From Takakia lepidozioides (lineage: Eukaryota; Streptophyta; Takakiopsida; Takakiales; Takakiaceae), in assembly GCA_030704615.1 (NCBI GenBank), contig CM060732.1, forward strand, positions 61,237,053-61,301,052: 64,000 nucleotides of DNA, given 5' to 3'. Below are positions 11,303 to 22,740 of the stretch, piece after piece. Made by a program: the position numbers and the translations under genes. Under the pieces are notes generated by a model, which saw nothing but the letters and a program-made list of their open reading frames with translations, did not search any database and was not told the origin of the DNA. Numbering within the stretch: position 1 is the first letter of the stretch; each line of letters starts with the position of its first letter.

Positions 11303-13544
11303 GGTGACCTGGTCCGATCTTATGGCTGAACACCAGAGATTCGGCAAGTCACCATCTGAATCCTTACAAATATCTGGCTTCTAGAGCTGCCAGTGCTCTT
11401 TGACACAAAGGCACTTGATCTGCCTTCCCTTCCTCCCTGCTGGCTCAGTAAGACTAGCATTTGGGTAGTGTAGTGCAGTGGAACCATGGTTTACTGTGAT
11501 GACAAATGTATTACAATATCAGTGACTTTTCTAGTATAGCTTCACTTGCTCAATCATAATGTCTCAATGAAGGACATCCCAATCTTACAAATGGGATGTG
11601 AATAGCTTTGGATAGGTGGAAAGGTACTTCGATTATCATCCAACAGAGAGGGTTGGTATCTGGCTGGGTTTATGGTTCTCTGGCAAAGAGTCTCAGTTTA
11701 AACGCAATGGAACAGCATTACACCTTCTGTCTCTGTCTCTCTCACTTGTCAGGCATGATATATTCTGCCTTCATGTAATGCTTGATCTTTGATTGTTCGG
11801 TGGTCTACTGTTTGCTGTGTTCGACTGTGTTGTACTACTTGTGTCCCTTCAGTCTACCTCTGGAAATAATTTTCTCTCTTCTCTCTCACCCTCCGGGGCT
11901 CATGTGTATTAACCAAACTAACTGTTTGTCATGTTTCGTCCCATGGCATTTGCTAGTATGTGACACCAGCCGTCCTTTGTCAGCAGCCACAGATCCAACC
12001 GACTTAAACAGGGCCTAAACCTTTGCCCTAAGAAGCCTCCACACAACATGATTAAATATATGTGACAGGCTTCTGAAATAGGAGTGGTGTGTGAAGAGCA
12101 GTCTTTCCAGAGAACTTCAGAAAGTGTCAGTGAGGGCATAGTCAACCAATCTCTAATCCCAAAGTCAGATACAGTCTGCCCTGGATAAATGTTAACGGTC
12201 GGAGTGGTTGCTCCTGTGGTGGGGGTAGTAGCAATAGTGGGAGTGGGTGCTAAACAGGCCTTGAGGGGCTAAGGCACTTGAGGGGGCATGGGCACTTACT
12301 GGGCGAGGCCCTCAACATAAGGTGATGGATACTTGTGAAGGATCGCCGTGGTGGTGTACCAAAATGTGGAAGGGCTGCTTGTGAGACCGTCTACTGACAC
12401 CTAGAGAAATATATGTAAGTAGTGACCCCACGAACTGTGGGAGCCTGTTGAGTGACCAAAGTTACTGAAATATTCGGACGAGCCGAAAAACGACCAGGCA
12501 TGGGGAACTATTCTGAATTGCCTACAACCATAGGGATTTTCATGTGACCCATCGACTTGAGGGTCATCTGACCAAGGGGCCAATGGGAAGTTAGGTGCAG
12601 GTCGAGTCTAGTACCTATCACTTGAAGGGGAGTTTACCAAAGGGAGGTGCCTGTCACACTTGGAACAAGAAAAATGTTTTCAAAGCTAAAACACCAAGTT
12701 TGAAGAAAAGAGACGAAGCCTCAACAATTTCCACCTTTGGTTAGAAAATGCTTTTGTAGTCTTGGCAATTCTTGCTAGCCAAATTCTGTGGGATAGTTTG
12801 CCAAAGAAAGGTAGATTTTCTTTGGGCCTTGCATAAGGTCAAATATTTTTTGAAAGGCCAGTTACAGAGGACAGGACCCACCTATCCATTTCATAGGGAA
12901 AATGACCAAATTGGTTTCAGATGGATGTTGTATGCTAGTTTAGGAGGGTAAGAGGGGTAGAATTTATTGCCAATGAGCAATTTGCGTGCTTTGAAACCTG
13001 TTGATCCCATTAAAGCGCGTTGCAAGGAAGGCCACCAAACCAGATCAGTTCATTGTAGATGGAATCTTTTTTGTTAACACCCAACTCACGTTGGCAGAGC
13101 CGCAGGTTTGAAGCTCTCATGGATGGCACCTTTGCAAACTCTTATTTCTTTCCAGTCCTACAATAGGGAGGACCACTGAAACTGAGTATTTTTAGGGGGA
13201 ACCCAACATCTTTTTTGCGTCTATGAATATCATTTCATTCAGATGGACTAATTCTGTGCAGTATGTGCCAAGTCTGTGCCCTTAAAAAATAGAGGCCTCC
13301 TGGTTGGAGAAGTAGAGACATCATACCGAGGTCTTGGAATTCTTGGGCACCCTATACAAAGTGTTACACTTCATGCTTCTCTCCCAGGTTACATTAATCC
13401 TCAGTAATTCCTTTTGCACAAATTGCAAAGGTTTCTTTTCAGTGGGCAGACAATGAGAGGTCAGGCAGAAGGTGTCTAGAGCTTCCTTTATAGCTACCAA
13501 ATTGTTCTCCAATGATTCTTCTCTTTCTCTCTCCATGTCTTGCG
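11303..13544. other. Intergenic sequence between CCB2 and the BTB gene; nothing recognised
   Basis: About 2.2 kb without a recognisable exon. It has short overlapping ORFs, a GT/GA-rich patch at about 12195-12300 and an A/T-rich second half. No terminal repeats were spotted. Confidence 0.4.
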
Positions 13545-13885
13545 CTTAGCCTGAAGCCTTGGCCTTGCTGGGGTCTAACTCACACATAGCAGATTGATGT
13601 TTGTGTGAAGACTTGCTTTCTAGAGGATATACAGAAAGCCCAAACTAATTGCTTATATAAAGGCAAGTCACACAATTGGAGTGAGCCCCTCACCAAAGAA
13701 AAGGTGGACTCTTGCTGAAGCAAGGTTAACTTATGGTATCACTTCAGCCCAAACCCGAAGAGCTAACTGCCTTCCAAATGAGCCCCTCACAAAGGTAGCT
13801 GTGCCTATTCCCCATATTTCTGTCGTAGCATCTATGGCCACAAGGTTATGGCAAACAAATTCTTATGAGTACATTCATGTCTTCT
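13545..13885 (+). repeat. Dispersed repeat family R2, copy 1, split by an inverted SINE tail
   Basis: Bases 13555-13690 match 42055-42190: a shared GGGGTCTAA block, CAGATTGATG, TGTGTGAAG and CTTTCTAG followed by GGATAT. Bases 13832-13880 match 42236-42290 and 41705-41757 (ATGGCCACAAGG then TATGGCAAACAA then TGAGTACATTC). Between the two parts, 13690-13795 is the SINE tail in minus orientation (AAGTGATACC, GGAAGGCAGT and GCTTCAGCAAGAGTCCACC when read on the minus strand). A SINE therefore probably inserted into this copy of R2. Confidence 0.7.
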
Positions 13886-14015
13886 GCTTATTGCAACATG
13901 CTCAGGACCATGAATGATCAAATGATAAACTTGTATCTTAAAGGGCGAAGTTTCACTTCTTTAAGACCATACAATTGCAATCACAACACGCGAGTAACAT
14001 AGAAATAGTTGGCAA

Positions 14016-15750
14016 TCAAGTTATCCTTCCCAGAAGGGCCTCGTAAAGGTCAACAAGGAGCTCTGGATCCTTTTGAGATCGAAAAGTCCGGTATTCAGTA
14101 AGCTTTGGTATCTCTTTAATGTCCTTGGTGAGAGTGTCTAAAACAGCATCTTTAATTATATCTGAAGCTTGGTCAAAACCCAACTCCCATGTACTGATGG
14201 CTGTCTCTTTGGTGACGTGTTTTGCTATATGGTGCTCAGAAATCACTTGCAAAGATCTCACATTGTATCGTTTGGCTGCTGTGAGAAGCTTTGAGGCATA
14301 ACTCTTCAAGTCCCTGTGGGTGACATGGCCAGTGTAAAAATACCGTATAAATGCGTCCAAAGCTTCAGGCACAATGTGGACCTCTATGGTCACAGTCCCC
14401 ACCTGTGCCAGGGTCGCTGTCATTTTCTTCAAAAACACGTCTGATTTTGCCGCCTGCATACACGCAGATTTTAGATAAGAAAAAACACCGCATCCACCTG
14501 CCTTTCAAGTAGATGCATGATGAGGGGTGAATCAGGCAGGCATGTAAGGTCACAGGTATAGAGAGATGGAGGGAAGGTAAGACATGGGGCATGCAGAGAA
14601 AGAAGAAGAAGCCTTCACGGCCTACCAGCTTTCTATGCCATTATCACTTATTCAATTCCATTCCGTCTCTAATTATAATGACAACCGTTTGTTGACAAAG
14701 ATCCTAGAGCTATCTTGGGCAGCATTGTAACCAAGAGCCTCCAACGATCCCTCAAGTTCTCGTTTTCCTATCAGCTCTATCTCACACGCACCTAAGTATT
14801 TCTTACCTCCAGACAGATTCCATCCATGAATTCATTGGTTACTCTACTGAACATTTTTGTGTCAACTGTTTCATAGATTCAGCCGGGGTATGGCTGCCGA
14901 GGTCCAAGCATATGTAGGAATCTGCAGACCTTAACCACATGCTTGCTGCATAGAATTTGTTGAAGTATACACCAGTGTATAAAAATTTGATGGTGCGTGC
15001 CAGGCTGAAGGACCTCATCAAAAGTTTGGAAGAATTGGAGATTGAGAACTTCAAAGCTATACAAACGACCTTCAGTGAATATTTGAAAGTTGAAGGTGGG
15101 TGCCAAACACACGCCAATGGCGTTTGAGGAATTGGGCACAAGGACCACTACAGATACTATCATCTGCTTTCACTGTCTGTATTGCTCTACGCATCCGACA
15201 GGACGACCGCTCCGATTGAGTATTTGTTTCCTTTCAGTTTGGATGTCCAGAGAGAGAGAAGCTTAACACTGACATCCAGATGGAGGTACACAACTGGTGG
15301 GTTTAGGGCCGAATGCCTGCTTACAAGAACAGGTTTGTGCGCATTGACGATGTGTCCGCCCGATTGCAAGCAGACGTCAGTAAATCCAGTGCTCATCAGG
15401 ACGGGATCCCACGTCGAGAGGAACCCAACCTGCTCCTGCAACGCTCGTTCATTCTCTTCGGTTTCTTGCAGCCGTTTTTCCATCTCTCTCAATTTTTTGT
15501 CCGCCTGTGTCTGGATAGCCTGGGCATGATAACTTGGACCGTACTTCACCTCCGCCTCGTAGCCATGGTCTTTCACTACGGTTTTGCAGCGAGGGCATAG
15601 CTGATCCCAATGAGACCCCCTGGGCCGAATTATGTTGGATAAAGCCATTGGCTCCGATTCGAGAATGGCAGACAAAGCAAAAGGGGTTCTTTCAAAAGAA
15701 GACCAACGAGATGCTGAACGTGGATGATCCAGTTTAGCTAATGAAGACAT
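14016..15750 (-). CDS. BTB/POZ domain protein, At4g08455-like
   Basis: BTB/POZ proteins of this type dimerise and commonly serve as substrate adaptors for CUL3 ubiquitin ligases. Two exons on the minus strand (15750-15325 and 14453-14016) join in phase 0 to 287 residues. The N-terminal part holds CPRCKTVV with a following DHGYEAEVKYG, then a charged coiled coil (about residues 82-110, DKKLREMEKRLQETEENERA). The BTB fold follows: FTDVCLQSGGHIVNAHKPVL runs across the splice site into AAKSDVFLKKM, then IRYFYTGHVTHRDLKSYASKLLTAAKRYNVRSL, and a C-terminal BACK-like helical tail ending SQKDPELLVDLYEALL. The order Cys motif, coiled coil, BTB matches At4g08455-type proteins. The first ATG at 15750 is used, but an in-frame ATG at 15648 just before SNIIRPRG is an alternative. 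The target protein is unknown. Confidence 0.88.
14899..14991 (-). pseudogene. BTB-like exon relic inside the BTB gene intron
   Basis: On the same strand as the host gene, one frame reads IKFLYTG followed by YAASMWLRSADSYICLDL. This resembles the (F)xYTG ... YAAxLLxAADxY stretch of BTB domains, the part encoded by exon 2 of this gene. No splice sites in phase with exon 1 were identified. It may be a decayed duplicate or alternative exon, or a coincidence. Similarity is by eye only. Confidence 0.3.
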
Positions 15751-17124
15751 AAGGATTCGGGATTGAAAAACCTGGAGAATTTAGTAAACGTGGTGCATAC
15801 CCTCTCTAGCCATTTCTGCCTCCCCAATATTGCCGGGGCGAACATCTGTGGCAGGCTCGAGTGTGTGTGTGTCACAGAACACGAGATTCTGCTGTCAAAG
15901 CAGTTCTATGCACCAAGTAGGTGGGAGTCGCAAGGCTTTCCAACAAAATATTTTAGGGGTTCCTAGGGGGTCCAATCTCACTCAAATCTCTTTAGGCAGG
16001 GCTTTGTATGCTAGCATGCATGCATATATGTCAGAGAAAGAGAAGACAGTTGTGAAGACTGAGACCTGTGGATTACAGAAGGTCTAGATACTTTTAAATC
16101 TACATCTAGTCCAGTGCCTCTACACGTTTGCTTGCGAATTCATGTGTGATATGTTACAAGGGAGTTGATTCGCATCCCACAGTGCACAGAGAGAGGAAAG
16201 AGAGAAAGAAAGTGGGTTGGGGCTGGGGATTGACCAGCGCGGTGCAAATAACGGGCAGCTTCGTCAGATGAACAACCGAATTAACCGACTTAAATTACAT
16301 GTTCCTTTGGACACATAGTACAGACCTAGAGCTGCTGACAGTTTTTGCGGTTTCGTAGAAGACTGAGGCCTTTTGGTGTGAATGATGGCGTACATGCCAG
16401 GACATTGAGTTATGTAGCGTGATTTCGATCAATAGTCGTTATGTAGTATTGGCTAGATCTACAAGTCTACAAGTCATTTAATGTACAGTTGCACAGATCA
16501 TGTGTCGATTCTGATCGATCCAGCCGACATTGTTTCATGACTCGGAACTACATAAGAATCACACGTGATGGCCTGCTGTATGATACCGGTACACTTGAGG
16601 ACACAACCCGGTCTTAAACGTTACGACTCTTGGCGTCCTCGTCTTGCGCGATTGTAGGCACTGTCCAATATTTATGTGTGAGCGGAAGAGATCTGGAGGC
16701 CTGCAGACATGTACAAGCTCCAAATCGACATTGATTGACAAATGGTGTGCACACGCGCACATCAAACATCGGGCTCAGATCTCATGAGAACGAGATTCTA
16801 CAAGACTCTACAGACTAAATGATGCTAACGTCCGATCGTTTTGGATGATCTGAAAGAAGCCGCCAGCAGCCACATCTACACAACAGGGACCTGCAAACTT
16901 GAAAATTCTAGTGACCAAATCGTTACATATAAATCTAGATACAAAGCTACTTGAAATATTTTTCAAGGAGACCAACAAGCCGATCGAAGACTTTTACTTA
17001 GTACGCTCGACTTAGCGATTCGCTGCAGTCCTCTATCTCCGGGGTCATCGTTCGAATTCTAACTAGTGCACATTTTATTGCTAGGTGAATCATCAATCAT
17101 GCAGTTTGAAAGACAATCAAATAA
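15751..17124. other. Intergenic sequence upstream of the BTB gene; nothing recognised
   Basis: Probable promoter and 5' UTR of the BTB gene at its left end. A short GT run lies at about 15863-15872. No exon, RNA gene or transposon end was recognised in the remainder. Confidence 0.4.
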
Positions 17125-18215
17125 ATGTCCTGCAGCGCAGGACAACTCACGAGGTCATGCTCACCAACTAAAGCGCCATGCAGTGATTCGAGGCAACCCA
17201 CTGGATCGCCAAGGTCAAGCTCACCGATGAAATGTCCAGGTGGACCCCAATACGATTCAAGGCAACCCACTGGATCGCCAAGGCCATGCACACCAACTAA
17301 AGCGCGCCCATGCAGTGATTCGAGGCAGTTGCCAACTAAATGTCCAAGGTCAAGCTCACCGACTACATGTCCTGCAACGCCATATGATTCAAGGTCACCC
17401 ACTAGATTATCTCCAAGGTTACGCACAGAGAAACAACCAACTAAATATCCAGCTTCACTTATGGATCCATGTGATAATCTTGGAAGACTCAGCCTGGATA
17501 CAAAAGAACCATGTGACTTTGAACCATGTATGAATTCGTGCGATAGAATGCGTCCCAGACCAGGAGGGCCAGTTCAACAGAAACGTGTCCCCGATATCTG
17601 TCAACACTGTGCAGAACCGCCGGACTGGACTTTCCACCATGATTTGCGTGACATCAAACAGGCCGACATGAAGCGGTATCGACAATGTAGGATACAAAGA
17701 TGGTTAGAGCACATGGTTGAAAGAATGGAAAGGGAGTGTTATGGCCACTACATCGGAAGAGCTCGCTGTGGCAAGTCGCGAGCTGAATCAGAACGCAAGT
17801 AACAGGGAGTGCGTTGGAGATGAATTTCCGCACTGCCTGGATAGGTACGTCTGGCGCATCTGGAATGGTGCGCATCTCAATCTCAGCAAACATGGAGTGA
17901 TATTCTCTGAGACCGAAGAGCGCCTCCTGCTGCAGCTTCTGAGAGAAGAATGCGAGGATCTGTTCAACACCAAGCAGATTCAACCAGACCCCAGAAGAGA
18001 AATGGGCACCAAAGACTCGTGGGTGCACCATTGCCAGCACTCTGCTCCAGGAAGCTCCCGCTGACCTCCTCTCTCGCGTTCAGCTATATATCGACGAGTT
18101 GCTGGTCATCGACCATTGCGTGGAGAGTAGAGAGGCGCATCAGATTTTGGTCGACTTGTCGAGGTCTATGGATCACCTGACTTCTTACTGGGATCTTTTG
18201 AAGGGCTATTCATAA
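17125..18215 (+). CDS. Hypothetical repeat-containing gene with two reading-frame shifts
   Basis: An uninterrupted 225-codon ORF runs from 17125 to 17802. Residues of about 20-110 form four 21-23-residue repeats, each starting DSRQPTGSPR or a variant and rich in Pro, Ser, Thr and Cys. The part after the repeats has paired cysteines (CQHC) and a charged helical segment (RWLEHMVERMERECYG). Coding character then continues in frame +2 (EELAVASRELNQNA, ERLLLQLLREECEDLFNTKQ, about 17740-17985) and in frame +3 (EEKWAPKTRG, LLSRVQLYIDELLVIDHCVE, ending at a stop at 18213-18215). Each step is a single +1 shift, so this is either a decayed gene or assembly indels; unrecognised introns are less likely. 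I do not recognise the family. A hAT-like tip begins only 11 bp after the final stop. Confidence 0.45.
17188..17440 (+). repeat. Coding tandem repeat, four units of 63-69 bp
   Basis: Units start with GATTC(A/G)AGGC at about 17187, 17256, 17319 and 17388. Their lengths (69, 63, 69 bp) are all multiples of three, so the reading frame is kept across units. That argues the array expanded while under protein-coding constraint. Confidence 0.8.
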
Positions 18216-18225
18216 GGTGCTATCC

Positions 18226-18440
18226 AGTGTTGTGCGGGTTCTGCCTTGTTAAGGAACCCGCCGGGTCCGGGTTCGGGTTTTTTTAGGAGCCAAGTCCGGG
18301 TCCGGATCCGGGTTTTTGAAATTTGGAAAATCCGGGTCCGGGTTCGGGTCCGGGTTTGCCAACATGGACTCAGGTTAGGGTCCGGGTAGTTGTTGGGAAA
18401 TATTAGCAGGTTCACCTGTTCGGATCCGGGTCCTAATTAA
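18226..18440. repeat. hAT-like terminus with GGGTCC/GGGTTC degenerate repeats
   Basis: It starts CAGTGTTGTGCGGG, close to the hAT-type tips seen at 19856 and 20490. Head-to-tail pentamer and hexamer variants of CCGGGT follow for about 180 bp. No matching right end or target duplication was found, so it may be truncated. Confidence 0.45.
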
Positions 18441-19566
18441 TTGATTAAATAAATTATAAAAATAAGATTAATTAGGGATAAAATTATTTTTGGCTGGTAA
18501 AAACTTTAACCCTTAAGTTCCCAAGCGACTTGAATCGGATCACTTTGAATTTGCAGTTCGACCTAATTTTTGCAGATCTAATCTGATGGGCCCCACTCCT
18601 GAAGCTTTAATGACAAGGGATTGTCTCCAGTATGATGCAAAAAACAAAATTAAAAAACAACTAAAGCTACGACCTACCAAAAAAAAAAATCTTAGATCTC
18701 TCATTTACGTTTTGGGCCTGAAAAGGGCTTGTTGACCGCTGATGTGGCAGGTAAACAAGCCCAAAAACAGATTGCACTCCAAAGCCCATTTTTGGTGAAA
18801 AATAGCAATTTTGGAAAAAGCACTTCACCTTGTGTTGTGTGAGCATTACATACACACATCCACCATTGGCTTTCAAAACATTTATAGAAAAAAAAAGTAC
18901 TTCATTTGGAGGCACATTTTCTCTTGTCAATTTTGAGATTTCTACCCCTATGTAATTGCATGCAAAGCAACTGAAAAAATCAGTTGGACCTGCAATTTAG
19001 TGGGGTCATAGCCACTCCACTATTGATTTGGAAATGGTGGGTCTTGGGGCAAGCAAAATTGGAGAAAGCTAGGTTTTGATTTGGTCAAACCTATTTCTTT
19101 CTCACTTCTTTTTCGGGACCTGATATTTGAGGTCCGGGCCAACGTTATAATCTCACAATTTTCAGGGTGGACTTGGCTCATTTTTTGGTATGTCATGCAT
19201 AAATGAGCTGGGCCCATCGCTATAAGGTTGAAATCTCTGGATGATTTTTGGTAGGTTTCTAGGGGCGATTTACTGCAGCTGGGTACCCAAAATTGGTAAA
19301 ATGTCAAAAAAGGGCTTGGGAACTTAAGGGCTAAATCCTAATAATGAATTTTATTTTAAGAGACATTCCTTCAAAATATAGCTCGAGAAGTACATATGCT
19401 TGCTATGGTGTATTGAAAAAGAGGGAGCGTGGGATCACGGTATGGAAGCTGGGACTGCAGAGCTTTGTCTCTAGCATGAAAATAGAGGATCTCTATTTAT
19501 AGAACAGTTAGCCCAATGGTTGGGAGTTTGTACTTGACTCTGTATAATATAGTACATAACACCAGC
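18441..19566. other. Spacer; nothing recognised
   Basis: A/T-rich sequence with short ORFs and several A runs. No family motif, terminal repeat or RNA gene was recognised. Confidence 0.4.
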
Positions 19567-19737
19567 ATGTAGCCAGTGGTAATGGGCACATACCACGTTG
19601 GATGTGGTTGTGGGTTCAAACCACGGTCTGGTGTGTCATGAAGGTGTCCACCTTTCAGCTGGAAGGCAGTAGCCCTTGTGGTGAAGTGACACCATAAGTT
19701 ACGCTCCCTTGGGGAGGCGTCATACATTTTTTATTTT
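19567..19737 (+). repeat. tRNA-derived SINE, near-complete copy
   Basis: The head contains an A-box-like TAGCCAGTGGTAATGGGC and a B-box-like GGGTTCAAACCAC, 40 bp apart. The body has GAAGGTGTCCACCTTTCAGC, GGAAGGCAGTAGCCCTTG, GTGAAGTGACACCATAAG and TTGGGGAGGCGTCATAC. A short T-rich run follows. It is the reference copy for the family in this window. Confidence 0.7.
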
Positions 19738-20489
19738 TTTTAGTACATAACGCCTTCCAAATGAAGCCTAAATTATGGTGTCTCTTCACCCTAAGGATTA
19801 CGGGCCCTCCGACACAAAGCTGGACATTTTTGTGACACTAATGGGTGGATTTAACCACTATTGGACCGGTATATAGGTCCAACCCGGGTATCAATACTGA
19901 TATCAACCCGGGTAGGTAAGACGACACCGGCTGGTAGTTAGGGTGGCCAATACCCGGGCAATACCATACTAGGGGCAATATATACTTTGCTCCGCGGTTA
20001 TTAGTTTTTTTTAATATCCGCTGGGTCCGGATACTTGACAAATCAGAGAATGATATATCATGCGGATCCGGATATTAGAATATCCGCCGGTTATGCAAAC
20101 TAGAAGCTTTTTGAAATCTGCTATAAGTCCGGATATTCAGATTATAATATCCGCCGGTTATAGAGTAATCCGGATATATGAATCATAAGAATAACATCTT
20201 TTAACATTTTCATTTAATAAATTTAAATCATTACAATTCTAGTAAAATATTAATATTTTATATTTTATTGATATTTTTATTGATTTTTATTATACTATTA
20301 ATGGTCCTATTTTGGTACTATTAATCTTTTTTATATCCGGCGGGTAGGATCCTATTCGGATCCTCTATTTTATGTATCCGCCGGATATCAAATAGGTGCG
20401 GGATCCAGATCTAGATACATTGGTATCCGGATTGATATCCAGATTTTGATATCCGGATCACTCTATATCCGCCCAACATTGGTATAAAC

Positions 20490-21198
20490 CAGTGTTGGAC
20501 CGGTATCATCAACATTTCATACCAGCCAGGGTATGGTATTGTCAGTGAAGATGCCTCCTTCATACTTGGCAGGTAATTGTATCAAGGTAGGTATTAAGCT
20601 TTTAATGTACCAGTCTGGATGTATATTGTGTTTGTTTGGCCTAGTATGGTATGGTATCAGTATTTCAAATTTCAAATCTTATACTGGGGATATATCAATA
20701 CTGGTATCAATACAGTTTTTTTTTTTTAAACTGAAAAATAAAAATCTGTCCAAATTATACCGCTGAGGTGAGCACTTCAGCGGCTAGTGCCGCAATTCAT
20801 AATAACAAAGAGCTAGATCTCACCTTAGGTAATTTGAGGTCAGCCATATTACAGGCTGATAAATGAGACAATGCTCCAAGCCTAAGCAGATTTTTGAATG
20901 GCAAAATCAAGGCCCCCAAAATCGCCATTCAGATCGTCTCAATCAAAGAGCCGCAACTCTCCATTGCTGCACCTTAAATCCCTAAACTCTCCACATATTG
21001 ATATCTAGCGTGCAAGCGGCGGCAGAAGACATAGTACTGGTATCAACAAAGTTGCGTTCCTTGCAATACCAGCGTTATACTATATTGCCCCCAAAATGTT
21101 CTGCCCGGGGTATTGCCAGTCCGCCTGGCACCCTGCTGCGATACTCTTAATATCCGTGCTGATACCCCGCCTCACCCCCATATACCGGTCCAACACTG
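20490..21198. mobile_element. Nested 709-bp hAT-like MITE with perfect 17-bp ends
   Basis: The left tip CAGTGTTGGACCGGTAT at 20490 and the right tip ATACCGGTCCAACACTG ending at 21198 are exact reverse complements. The flanking 8-mers are GTATAAAC and GAATATAC, alike at six of eight positions, as expected of an older hAT-type target duplication. A T-run at about 20717 and no coding capacity are consistent with a MITE. Confidence 0.7.
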
Positions 21199-21645
21199 GA
21201 ATATACCATACCACTCTGGTATAGCAATGGACAAGATTCGTATTGATACCAGTATTGCTGCTACATATGTGAGCCTCCAAAGGCATAGTAGGTGTATGTG
21301 TAGAGTTAGGGCAAGGGAATTCAAGGGCATTTATGGCATCTGCTTTATACTCAATGTGCAATGTGTAAAAATACAGGTATAGTATGATATATTTTTGAAA
21401 TGTGCAATGTGTATGAGCGATGTATTTTGTATTTTATATTTTGTAATTGTGATCCATTCCGAAGGTCAATTCTTTTTCTCAGGTTATTGAATATTTTCTT
21501 GACTAGGTATACTATATATTTATACATACCCGGGCAATATTCATATTCCCCCCATATCTGCTCCCAAACGCCCGAAAAATCAAATCAGCTAGAGGCGAGC
21601 CGATGCTTAAGCGGATGTCCGAATAGAAGTGGCGGCGTGCATTGT

Positions 21646-21681
21646 AGCCCAAGTGGTAAATGGCATAGGGCCCACTTGGCT
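21646..21681. other. Potential stem-loop upstream of the Rep-like ORF
   Basis: AGCCCAAGTGG at 21646-21656 can pair with CCACTTGGCT at 21672-21681 with one bulged base, leaving a 15-base loop. It lies about 350 bp upstream of the Rep-like ORF. HUH endonucleases nick at hairpin origins, so the position is suggestive. Short hairpins are also common by chance. Confidence 0.35.
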
Positions 21682-21879
21682 GCCACGTGCTGCAATGTGG
21701 GCACATAATTATGGGAAACTTCTAAAGTCCAGAACCTTCTACAGGGTCCGCTGAAACGCATCTTCCTAGCCACTTACCATTCTAGCGCGGGCTACAGACG
21801 GCAGGGTATAGGAGGAGTATTGTACCAGACCAGGCAGGGAGTGTAGCTGACGGTATGCGGATAGGCAGTGTAGGCGAAG

Positions 21880-22740
21880 ATGGAAGTAATCAAAGAAGAA
21901 GCAGAACCTTGCAAAAAAAGAGGAAGGGGCCGCCCGAAAAAAAATTCCGACGACAAAGAAAGGTGCATCAAAACTATTTGAGGTCTCCTATACTGTAGGC
22001 GTATGAGGATCCGCGTGCAACTTGATCTCTTTCAATTGTTAAAAAAGTTTGTTGCCGGCTTTTTTGCGGTGGAACGCGGCGGTACCATGTCCCACTTGCA
22101 TTTTCAAATGGTCATTAGGATTGTAACTACGAGCATCATCCAAGTGAACAAACTTATAAAAGCTTACCTAGGATGGGATCTTTGCCCACCGCCGGGGCAC
22201 ACTGTCATGTGCAAAAAATTACGGCAGGTCCGCCTGCATACGTGGAAATGTATGTTGGGCTACTGTCTAAAGGATCTTGGTCAGCCACATTTCAAATTCT
22301 TCGGTCACAACATTACAGCCCAAGACATGGAAGAGGGCAAAGAAATGTACGCATTATTCGGTAGCGCGGAGCTAAAAAATCGGGTATGTATAACACCCTC
22401 TAATATTTTTGAGAGGGCTTTCATCTATCACCTTCACCAGCGTTCCGGAAAGCAGCTAACAGGTACATTCTTAGGCTGCTTGTTGGCAATGTTGAAATCA
22501 AATAAATTCTACGTATCGGGTATGTTTCTGCGGAATGGGATGAACTTGCGCAGGTGCGAAGCTCTATGGCACACGATACTAATGCCGATGGAAACCGAGA
22601 TTGACGGTGTGAAGGAGATTTTCTTCCACGACGATTACAAACGAGGTCCACGATATTTTGACGACCAGCCCTCTACAGGAGAGCCGCTGGATCTGAACGT
22701 GGCATACACTGACCGCTTCAAAGAGTCGGTTGAGAATTAG
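21880..22740 (+). CDS. HUH-type rolling-circle Rep endonuclease-like ORF with a broken 5' part
   Basis: The open part is 22003-22740 (245 codons). Around residues 25-34 it reads ERGGTMSHLHFQ, where HLH fits the metal-binding HUH motif (motif II) of rolling-circle Rep nucleases. Around residues 87-93 it reads GYCLKDLGQPHF, fitting the catalytic motif III YxxK with a single Tyr (Y1). The remaining 140 residues are an unrecognised C-terminal part without an obvious Walker A motif. Upstream, 21880-21945 encodes a basic AT-hook-like stretch (KKRGRGRPKK) in the same frame, cut off by a TGA at 21979-21981. Coding character between about 21930 and 22030 moves between frames near an eight-A run, so motif I is disrupted. 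Y1 Rep nucleases occur in CRESS viruses and in the eukaryotic replitron transposons. I favour a replitron-like relic. Activity is doubtful because of the 5' damage. Confidence 0.6.

Noticed and set aside
17654-18040. Minus-strand 128-codon ORF opposite the repeat gene
   Set aside because: It is antisense to the frames with clear coding character (ELLREECEDL, LYIDELLVIDH) and has no motif of its own.
19580-19625. Functional tRNA gene
   Set aside because: A- and B-box-like words are present but no cloverleaf with acceptor stem can be drawn; the body repeats elsewhere, so it is a SINE head.
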